61,561 bases of DNA from a virus: the IMG/VR virus record IMGVR_UViG_3300047323_000262, positions 1 through 61,561 of that record; one strand, given 5' to 3'. The position numbers and the translations under genes are program-made. Numbering within the stretch: position 1 is the first letter of the stretch; each line of letters starts with the position of its first letter. Below, piece after piece: positions 51,161 through 56,872 of this stretch. The notes beneath the pieces were generated by a model. The model saw only the letters and a program-made list of their open reading frames with translations, made no database searches and was not told the DNA's origin.

Positions 51161-51184
51161 GAGGTTAACAACTTGTGTTAATCT

Positions 51185-51208
51185 AGCCTCCTTAATCGGG
51201 GGCTTTTT
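51185..51208 (+). terminator. Rho-independent terminator before the HNH gene
   Basis: AGCCTCC pairs with GGGGGCT (one T-G pair) around a 6-nt loop, followed by TTTTT. The HNH start codon (51210) lies at the very end of the T-run. Confidence 0.75.
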
Positions 51209-51209
51209 A

Positions 51210-51563
51210 ATGGATAAAGTTTGTGCGATTCATGGTCTTACACCTTTCAGGGATGCAACGAAGGATCGGTCTAATGGTCGATGCCTTAAGTGTGCGGTAA
51301 TTGCTGTAAAGAAACGAAGGAGAAAGATCAAGGAAATGGCCGTCGAGCACAAAGGTGGATCGTGCTTTCATTGCAGAGTCGTTTATCCTCCGTCAGTGTT
51401 CGAGTTCCATCATATTGACCCATCGTTAAAAGACTTCGCGATGGCTGGTGGCGGGCATTGTCGTTCATGGGAGGTTGTTAAGGCGGAGCTTGATAAGTGC
51501 GTCATGCTTTGCGCGAATTGTCACAGGCTTGAGCATTTGCGGTTAGATGAGCTGTGCTGTTAA
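51210..51563 (+). CDS. HNH endonuclease-like protein
   Basis: The 117-residue protein has a zinc pair C-F-H-C (about 52-55), the HNH core F-E-F-H-H-I-D-P (about 64-71), and C-V-M-L-C-A-N-C-H-R-L-E-H (about 96-108). N-terminal Cys pairs are also present. Its base composition is visibly more AT-rich than its neighbours, and it lacks a ribosome site, starting at the T-run of a terminator. These traits fit a free-standing mobile HNH gene. Confidence 0.75.
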   Translation: MDKVCAIHGLTPFRDATKDRSNGRCLKCAVIAVKKRRRKIKEMAVEHKGGSCFHCRVVYPPSVFEFHHIDPSLKDFAMAGGGHCRSWEVVKAELDKCVMLCANCHRLEHLRLDELCC

Positions 51564-51643
51564 ACTGCCAGTTCGTTCTGAAGCGCGAAAGATGTGGCTC
51601 CCCAGCTACCAGCCCGCACATGCGGCAATCGTCTTTATCGGGA

Positions 51644-51738
51644 AGGGCCATCGTCTAATGGCAAAGGTGCCGACTGATCATCGGTTAGCCAAGGCGCCCA
51701 TAAGGGAAATGGGAGTTCGATTCTCCCTGGCCTTTCCC
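51644..51738 (+). tRNA. tRNA-like element (GAU-like anticodon loop, atypical)
   Basis: AGGGCCA (51644-51650) pairs with TGGCCTT (51728-51734), and four more pairs (GGGA/TCCC) extend the helix to 11 bp. T8-C9, a weak D-arm with A-A-T-G-G, a 5-bp anticodon stem with loop CTGATCA (GAU), and a perfect T-arm (GGGAG-TTCGATT-CTCCC, 51711-51727) follow. Non-standard features are a missing base 26, a ~25-nt variable region with its own CCC/GGG hairpin, C at position 37, and no encoded CCA. It may be a decayed tRNA or a structural tRNA-like element of the adjacent RNA. Confidence 0.5.
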
Positions 51739-52239
51739 AATACAGATGAAGTTATGGCGATAAGCCGGATAGAGCCCCGGCCATTTGTATTCAGTGCTGT
51801 CCTGGCATGCGGTCCCGCGCGGGAGTTTGTGCCGCTGTAAGTCCAGGCTGTATCTGAAAGCGTTCAGCGGTCCACGGACCCTGTGTGAGTGGAAAGCCGG
51901 GAGACCCCGTAGGGCTACCATGACGTAGGACAGGAACGGGCGTGTTTCGTACTCAAGTGACGAGCCGCTGAACGCTCTCAGATGCAGATGAAAGCGGGCG
52001 TGGCCTTGGACCATCGGGAGCCGAGGCAATCAACACCTAGACGCAGCGGCTCGGGATAACCGGCCATCTGTAGCAAAGCATGGCGCCTCAAGCGTCTGCG
52101 CATGAATCCGTTGAGACCGGACAGCCGCAAGGTTGGGACATGCTGAAAGACTTGAGCGGACTGGGGCGGGGCCAGTACACACAAGCGCCGACAGCTAAGA
52201 GTTCGGACTGAGCCCAACCTTAAACCGTTGGGCTTTTTT
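51739..52239 (+). ncRNA. Large structured RNA downstream of the tRNA-like element
   Basis: About 500 nt without a credible gene but with many long complementary pairs: 51739-51748/51782-51791 (10 bp, one G-U); a TCCC-GCGC-GGGA hairpin inside GGCA/TGCC; CTGTATCTG (51848-51856)/CAGATGCAG (51979-51987) continuing into AGCGTTCAGCGG (51859-51870)/CCGCTGAACGCT (51965-51976), 21 pairs in all; GCCTTGG/CCGAGGC; GCCAT/ATGGC; and AGACGC/GCGTCT with CTCAAG/CTTGAG. It ends in a Rho-independent terminator. Pairing at 51594-51624 suggests it starts upstream of the tRNA-like element. It recalls large phage RNAs such as GOLLD or ROOL, but I cannot assign a family. Confidence 0.6.
52211..52239 (+). terminator. 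Rho-independent terminator ending the structured RNA
   Basis: AGCCCAAC pairs perfectly with GTTGGGCT around an 8-nt loop, followed by TTTTTT. Transcription of the structured RNA would end here, 54 bp before the next gene. Confidence 0.85.
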
Positions 52240-52292
52240 ATGACCGTCGACTATGCTCGACCTTTGCCAACCTAAACCTGATGGAGCAGTAC

Positions 52293-52586
52293 ATGATGAT
52301 CAAACGATTCTTGTCTTATGCCGCGCTGGCGATCTGCGCATGCTTCGGTCCGTCCGTGTTCGCCATGGAGCGACCGGTAAGCTACCTGGTCACCTCGATG
52401 GACCGCATGACCGACATGCACCTGGCTGCCACCGCGCGCCTTGAGCTGGCTCTTGCCCAATGGCGAGAGGGCAGTGAAGCCACCGACAGTACGATCAGTT
52501 CCAACCTGCGCGCATCGAGCAATCACTTTGTCATGTCCTCGGTGAAGCCCGGCGTCGAAGAATACGAAGGCTTTTCACCCGCCTAA
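52293..52586 (+). CDS. Small secreted protein
   Basis: The 97-residue protein has a signal peptide: M-M-I-K-R-F, a hydrophobic core, then V-F-A with predicted cleavage about residue 24. The mature part is short and helical. GGAG lies six bases before ATG 52293. It is bounded by terminators on both sides, so it is an independent unit. Function is unknown; periplasmic action during infection is likely. Confidence 0.65.
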   Translation: MMIKRFLSYAALAICACFGPSVFAMERPVSYLVTSMDRMTDMHLAATARLELALAQWREGSEATDSTISSNLRASSNHFVMSSVKPGVEEYEGFSPA

Positions 52587-52603
52587 GCTGAAGCACCGAA
52601 GAA

Positions 52604-52634
52604 AAGCCCCGCCCTAATCCCGCGGGGCTTTTTT
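52604..52634 (+). terminator. Rho-independent terminator after the secreted protein
   Basis: AAGCCCCGC pairs perfectly with GCGGGGCTT around a 9-nt loop and runs into six T residues. It isolates the packaging operon from upstream transcription. Confidence 0.9.
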
Positions 52635-52641
52635 ATGCCTG

Positions 52642-52676
52642 TTGCTTAGCGCTCGCTATGGTTCGATAATCAAACC
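52642..52676 (+). promoter_or_regulatory. Promoter of the packaging operon with overlapping dyad
   Basis: TTGCTT (52642-52647) and GATAAT (52665-52670) are 17 bp apart, a sigma70-type promoter. The -10 lies inside a 17-bp dyad (GGTTCGATAATCAAACC, 52660-52676) that could be an operator. It is eight bases after a terminator and 32 bases before the terminase small-subunit start. Confidence 0.7.
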
Positions 52677-52707
52677 TACTGTTTCCACTTTACATATGAG
52701 GCCATCC

Positions 52708-53226
52708 ATGACCGTAACGGCGAAGACCAAGGCGCCACCCAAGCGCAAGGCAAAGGCCAAGCCGAAGACCGGCCGCCCTACTGCATACAAAGTCGCATAC
52801 GTCAAGCAGGCTGCTGTGCTGGCGCAGATGGGGGCGACCGATATCGAAATGGCCGCGTTCTTCGGCGTCGCCCTGTCGACCTTCAACCTTTGGAAGCTCA
52901 AGCACCCAGCCTTTTCGGAGTCCTTAAAGGTTGGCAAGGATTCTGCTGACGATCGCGTGGTGTCGTCGCTGTATCACCGGGCGATTGGCTACAGCCATCC
53001 CGAGATCGACATCCGCGTGGTCGACGGCGTGATCGTGCAGACACCCATCACCAAGCATTACCCGCCTGACCCGACGTCGATGATCTTCTGGCTGAAGAAC
53101 CGTCGCAAAGATGAGTTCCGCGACCGGGTTGACCATAACCATGGTGTCGAGGCGGATAACCCGCTGGCCTCGCTGATGACCCAAATGGCCGGCAAAGTCC
53201 TGAAACCGGTGGCCGAGCATGACTAA
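52708..53226 (+). CDS. terS: Terminase small subunit
   Basis: The 172-residue protein has a Lys/Pro-rich N-terminus, an HTH region (about 35-75; G-A-T-D-I-E-M-A-A-F-F-G-V-A-L-S-T-F-N-L-W-K), and a C-terminal core with R-A-I-G-Y-S-H-P-E and Y-P-P-D-P-T-S-M-I-F-W-L-K-N-R. These are typical of phage terminase small subunits. It binds pac/cos DNA and hands it to the large subunit. ATG 52708 follows GAGG. Confidence 0.85.
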   Translation: MTVTAKTKAPPKRKAKAKPKTGRPTAYKVAYVKQAAVLAQMGATDIEMAAFFGVALSTFNLWKLKHPAFSESLKVGKDSADDRVVSSLYHRAIGYSHPEIDIRVVDGVIVQTPITKHYPPDPTSMIFWLKNRRKDEFRDRVDHNHGVEADNPLASLMTQMAGKVLKPVAEHD

Positions 53227-53449
53227 AGCGCGCGCCTACGTGAAATCTGTGAAGTCGCGCGGGTCATTGGCCTGCGCTTTTCTTCTACGCGCATGGGGGA
53301 AGCGACTGTGCTGGCTGAATTTGCATGACGAAGTGTCGACCGTCCATTCGCACAAGGGGCGCAGCGTCATATCAGGCGAAGACATCAACCTCCACTTTGT
53401 AACCACCCGCTGCCGACGCTGTGGCAATACTCATAGGACGGTGCGCTGA
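53219..53449 (+). CDS. Small zinc-ribbon-type hypothetical protein
   Basis: The 76-residue protein overlaps the small terminase by 8 bp. It is basic, with C-R-R-C near the C-terminus and a single Cys-rich patch (S-L-A-C and R-L-C-W). Short basic proteins of this kind often lie in packaging operons. No family is recognised. Confidence 0.55.
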   Translation: MTKARAYVKSVKSRGSLACAFLLRAWGKRLCWLNLHDEVSTVHSHKGRSVISGEDINLHFVTTRCRRCGNTHRTVR

Positions 53450-53865
53450 TGAACCTCTACATCGATTGCGAGTTCAACGAGTTCCGTGGCGCGCTGATCA
53501 GCATGGCGCTGGTGGCGCAGGACGGCCGTGAGTTCTATGAGGCGCTGCCTTGCGACAACCCTGGCCCGTGGGTGGCTGAGCATGTGATGCCAATCATCAA
53601 CCGCCACCCGATCCCCGAGAACTGGTTTAAGCATCGCCTTGGCCAGTACCTGGTGCAGTTCGAGCGCGTGCACATCATTGCCGACTGGCCCGAGGACATC
53701 GCTCACTTCTGCCAGGCGCTGATCACTGGTCCGGGCATGCGTATGGCTACGCCGCCGCTGACCATGGAGGTGCGCCGCGACCTCGACGCTGTGTCGAAAC
53801 TGCCGCACAACGCGCTGGAAGATGCGCGTGCCATCCGCCTGCTGGCCATCGAGAAGGGGCTGTAA
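53449..53865 (+). CDS. 3'-5' exonuclease, DEDD (RNase H-like fold)
   Basis: The 138-residue protein starts with Y-I-D-C-E-F-N-E-F (Asp and Glu metal ligands at 6 and 8), has H-I-I-A-D-W-P-E-D-I-A-H-F (about 75-87), and ends with H-N-A-L-E-D-A-R-A-I-R (H and D at ~120/125), the DEDDh order. It is shorter than DnaQ, resembling compact Rv2179c-like exonucleases. It sits between the two terminase subunits. Substrate (DNA or RNA) cannot be read from sequence. Confidence 0.75.
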   Translation: MNLYIDCEFNEFRGALISMALVAQDGREFYEALPCDNPGPWVAEHVMPIINRHPIPENWFKHRLGQYLVQFERVHIIADWPEDIAHFCQALITGPGMRMATPPLTMEVRRDLDAVSKLPHNALEDARAIRLLAIEKGL

Positions 53866-55439
53866 TGGCGGCCGTCGCCTACAAGCCCATCGAGGCGATG
53901 ACTCAGGAAGAGTTCAAGCAGGCGCTCGGCGATCCGGTTTGGAGGATGTCAAATCTCTACTGGATCAAAACCAAGGACGCCAGTGAAGACGACGACGATG
54001 ATAATGCGCAGGGTGTGGTGGTTAAGTTCGAGCCCAATCGCGCCCAGCAGGCGCTGATGGCTCGGCTGCATTACCGCAACTTGATCCTCAAAGCCCGCCA
54101 GCTGGGCTTTACCACCTTGATTCAAATCTTCTTCCTTGACGTGGCCATGTGGACACCCAACCTCAACCTGGGCGTGCTGGCTCACACCGAGGATGCGGCG
54201 AAGAAGATATTCAAGAAGATCAAGTTTGCCTATGACCGCCTGCCCGAAGTGCTGCGCAATGCGATTCCGCTGAAGTCATGCAGCGTGATGGAAATGACCC
54301 TCGCCAACGGCTCGACCATCCAGGTGGGCACGTCAATGCGCGGCGACACCATTCATTACCTGCATGTGTCCGAGTACGGCAAGATTTGCGCGAAGTACCC
54401 CGATCGCGCCGAGGAAATCGTTACCGGTACATTCCCGGCGGTGCCGGACAGCGGGATCATCTTCATCGAGTCGACTGCTGAAGGCCGTGGCGGCGACTTC
54501 TTCGACAAGTCCAACCGCGCCGAGGCCTTGCATGATTCCGGCGTGAAGCTGCGCCCCAAGCAATTCCGCTTCCACTTCTTCCCCTGGCACGACGAGGACG
54601 GCTATCAGTGCGATCCGGCCGGCGTGATCATCAGCCAGAAAGAGCACAGCTACTTCGATGAGCTGGAAGGCAAGGTGGGCAAGCCGATCACCGCCACGCA
54701 GCGCGCCTGGTGGATCACCACCCGTGACGAACTGTTCGGCGGCCAAGACGAGCGCATGTGGCAAGAGTACCCGTCGACCTCGAAGGAAGCCTTCCAGCAG
54801 TCAACCGAAGGCACCTATTACAAGATGCAGCTGATTGCCGCGCGCAAACAGAAGCGCATCACCACTGTGCCGTATCACCCGGGCCTGCCGGTCAATACCT
54901 TTTGGGACATCGGCAGCAGTGACGGCGCGGCCATCTGGCTGCACCAGCGCGTGGGCCAGCGCGACAACTTCATTGGCTTTATCGAAGGCTGGACCGAACC
55001 CTACGCCCACTACGTCACCGAGTTGCAGAAGACCGGCTACGTGTGGGGCACGCATTACCTGCCGCACGACGGCAACCACATCCGCCAGGGTGAGGACGTC
55101 AACAAGTCGCCAAAGATGATGCTCGAAGACCTCGGCCTGCGCCGCGTCGAGATTGTCCAGCGCGTCAGCGAGTTGCAGCACGGCATTCAAGCCACACGTA
55201 ACGCTTTTAGCACCTACTGGTTCGATGAGGTAAACTGTAAGGAAGGCCTGCAACACATCGAGTTGTACCGCAAGGCCTGGAACACACAGACCCAAACATG
55301 GAGTGATCGCCCCTTGAAGGACGGTCACACCGAAGCCGCAGACGCCTTGCGCCAGCACGCGCAGGGATTTATCGACCATGGCCCGCAGAAGAGCATTGCA
55401 AGCGTTCGGGGCTCACGTAAAAGCTGGAGGGTATCGTGA
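53865..55439 (+). CDS. terL: Terminase large subunit
   Basis: The 524-residue protein has a motor domain (about 50-280): a Walker A-like K-A-R-Q-L-G-F-T-T (75-83), and I-I-F-I-E-S-T-A-E-G-R-G near 198 (coupling motif). A nuclease domain follows (about 300-500), with F-W-D-I-G-S-S-D-G near 347 (first Asp), H-Y-L-P-H-D-G-N, and H-T-E-A-A-D-A near 490. Length is normal. It cuts and pumps DNA into heads. Confidence 0.92.
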   Translation: MAAVAYKPIEAMTQEEFKQALGDPVWRMSNLYWIKTKDASEDDDDDNAQGVVVKFEPNRAQQALMARLHYRNLILKARQLGFTTLIQIFFLDVAMWTPNLNLGVLAHTEDAAKKIFKKIKFAYDRLPEVLRNAIPLKSCSVMEMTLANGSTIQVGTSMRGDTIHYLHVSEYGKICAKYPDRAEEIVTGTFPAVPDSGIIFIESTAEGRGGDFFDKSNRAEALHDSGVKLRPKQFRFHFFPWHDEDGYQCDPAGVIISQKEHSYFDELEGKVGKPITATQRAWWITTRDELFGGQDERMWQEYPSTSKEAFQQSTEGTYYKMQLIAARKQKRITTVPYHPGLPVNTFWDIGSSDGAAIWLHQRVGQRDNFIGFIEGWTEPYAHYVTELQKTGYVWGTHYLPHDGNHIRQGEDVNKSPKMMLEDLGLRRVEIVQRVSELQHGIQATRNAFSTYWFDEVNCKEGLQHIELYRKAWNTQTQTWSDRPLKDGHTEAADALRQHAQGFIDHGPQKSIASVRGSRKSWRVS

Positions 55440-55786
55440 TTAGATTCGAGCCAAAATGCCGCCCGCGCGAAGTGACATTCTATTTCAGTCACCCTTCGCT
55501 GGATGACAGCCACCCTTTTGAGTTGTTGGTGCATGCCGCCATGATTGAATACGTGGCCGCCTGCTCCAGCTACAAGCCGTTCGAAACCCTCACGCCGCAC
55601 CCACGCCTGGGCTTTGTTGCCTCTAATGGTTTGATTATCGAACTGGACTGGCCAGGTAAGCACCAGTTGGTAACCATCGACGATCTGCCTGCTGCCCCTA
55701 GTGACGAAGAACTGTCACTGATCGCCCAAGAAGAGCAGGCGATCGCCACCGCCAAACCCAACCCAGCCCGAGGCATTGCACAATGA
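55436..55786 (+). CDS. Hypothetical protein after terL
   Basis: The 116-residue protein starts at GTG in a GTGA overlap. It has a beta-rich N-terminus (R-E-V-T-F-Y-F-S-H-P), N-G-L-I-I-E-L-D-W near 63, and an acidic helical tail. A near-perfect copy of the 17-bp dyad lies inside it (55628-55644). No family is recognised. Confidence 0.65.
   Translation: MIRFEPKCRPREVTFYFSHPSLDDSHPFELLVHAAMIEYVAACSSYKPFETLTPHPRLGFVASNGLIIELDWPGKHQLVTIDDLPAAPSDEELSLIAQEEQAIATAKPNPARGIAQ
55628..55644. promoter_or_regulatory. Intragenic copy of the 17-bp dyad
   Basis: Matches 16 of 17 positions of GGTTyGATwATCrAACC and contains GATTAT, but lacks a well-placed -35. It is 139 bp before the Tad2-like gene. It may be an operator or chance (it encodes GLIIE). 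Confidence 0.3.
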
Positions 55787-56127
55787 CCGCCACCACCGAA
55801 AACCTGAATTTCTGCGACGCCCTGCGCGCGATCAAGTCCGGCAAGCGTGCCGCTCGCGCTGGCTGGAACGGCAAAGGCCTGTTCGCCTTCCTTCAGCCTG
55901 GCAGCGTGCACGGTCCTTATGCCGGTTTTGCACTGGCTGAAGAGTCGGCCCCGGACAACGGTGAAACCATCGACGGTCTGAGCGTTAGCCTGTTCAACAC
56001 CAACGGCGGCGAGCACACCGCGATTCGTTACCCGCAGCTGTGCCTGTCCTTCCCGACTGGCACCTTTGGCGCGTGGGCGCCGAGTCAGACCGACATGCTG
56101 GCCAGTGACTGGAAGATCGTCGAATGA
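55783..56127 (+). CDS. DUF2829 / Tad2-like protein (candidate anti-Thoeris sponge)
   Basis: The 114-residue protein has the DUF2829 pattern: F-C-D-A-L-R-A-I-K-S-G-K-R-A-A-R-A-G-W-N-G-K-G (about 10-32) and W-A-P-S-Q-T-D-M-L-A-S-D-W-K-I-V-E at the C-terminus. Some DUF2829 proteins (Tad2) bind cyclic ADP-ribose signals of the Thoeris defence and block it. It lies in a packaging operon, coupled by ATGA. Anti-defence activity is inferred from the family. Confidence 0.8.
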   Translation: MTATTENLNFCDALRAIKSGKRAARAGWNGKGLFAFLQPGSVHGPYAGFALAEESAPDNGETIDGLSVSLFNTNGGEHTAIRYPQLCLSFPTGTFGAWAPSQTDMLASDWKIVE

Positions 56128-56426
56128 CTACTGAGACAGGGCTAATGCCCTTTGAACAACTGCGCGACCGCACTGGCATCTTCCGCATTGGTCGCATGCT
56201 GATCGAGCAATCGCCGCATGCAGTGCGCGCCATGCTCAGCCAGGTACTGGTGGTCGATGCCAAGAGCCAAGCCTTTTCAAGTGGTATCGAGTACACCGCG
56301 ATGTGCGAGCAGTTCGACGTGGTGCCACTGGGCAACATGCCTTGGTACTACTCGATCGTTGTCACCGAAGACGAGAGCGCCGCAGACGGCATGCGTGTCG
56401 AGTTTCACCGGATGAGCAGCCTATGA
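56124..56426 (+). CDS. Hypothetical protein
   Basis: The 100-residue protein contains F-R-I-G-R-M-L-I-E-Q and a beta-rich C-terminal half with P-W-Y-Y-S-I-V-V. It is coupled by ATGA on both sides and lies between the Tad2-like and portal genes. No family is recognised. Confidence 0.6.
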   Translation: MTTETGLMPFEQLRDRTGIFRIGRMLIEQSPHAVRAMLSQVLVVDAKSQAFSSGIEYTAMCEQFDVVPLGNMPWYYSIVVTEDESAADGMRVEFHRMSSL

Positions 56427-56860
56427 ACGCGCCCGTCCTCGACCTAACCAACCGTTCGTTTACCCGGGTGCTGGGCGACCTGACGATCATCGGCACCTGG
56501 TACGGCGCCGACATCAACGAGTGCGAGCCGGTGCTGTGCCTGGTGCCGACCTACCGCATCAACATGTTCGACGGCGTGTCGATCCGTTCCAAGCCGTGCT
56601 GTATCGCGCTTTCTGCTGCACACCTGTACGACGAACCGCGTTACTTGCTCACACGCGCGCGCGAATTCAGCCAATTGCTGGGCTTTAGCGATGACATGCA
56701 GCGCACGCACAAGATCGCCGAGGCGATTCATGGCTCGTTGCTCGACCTGATCAAGATGCCGCCGCGCCCGGTGATTGGTTCGTTCGTGGGCGCCGACGCG
56801 ACGCTGACCGACCAGGACACTGGCCGCCAGACCACCCACGAACTGCATCACCACTACTAA
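56423..56860 (+). CDS. Hypothetical protein before the portal gene
   Basis: The 145-residue protein has a beta-rich N-terminus (R-V-L-G-D-L-T-I-I-G-T-W-Y) and a His-rich C-terminal end (H-E-L-H-H-H-Y). It starts in an ATGA overlap and ends 12 bp before the portal start. No family is recognised. Confidence 0.6.
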   Translation: MNAPVLDLTNRSFTRVLGDLTIIGTWYGADINECEPVLCLVPTYRINMFDGVSIRSKPCCIALSAAHLYDEPRYLLTRAREFSQLLGFSDDMQRTHKIAEAIHGSLLDLIKMPPRPVIGSFVGADATLTDQDTGRQTTHELHHHY

Positions 56861-56872
56861 GGAGTAACGCCT

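Noticed and set aside
51547-51840. 97-codon ORF over the tRNA-like element
   Set aside because: It overlaps the HNH gene end, lacks a ribosome site, and its sequence is dictated by the T-arm and stems; the RNA reading explains the region better.
51739-52239. Group I intron associated with the HNH gene
   Set aside because: No interrupted exon flanks the region and no convincing P7/guanosine-site pattern was seen; not excluded without a covariance search.
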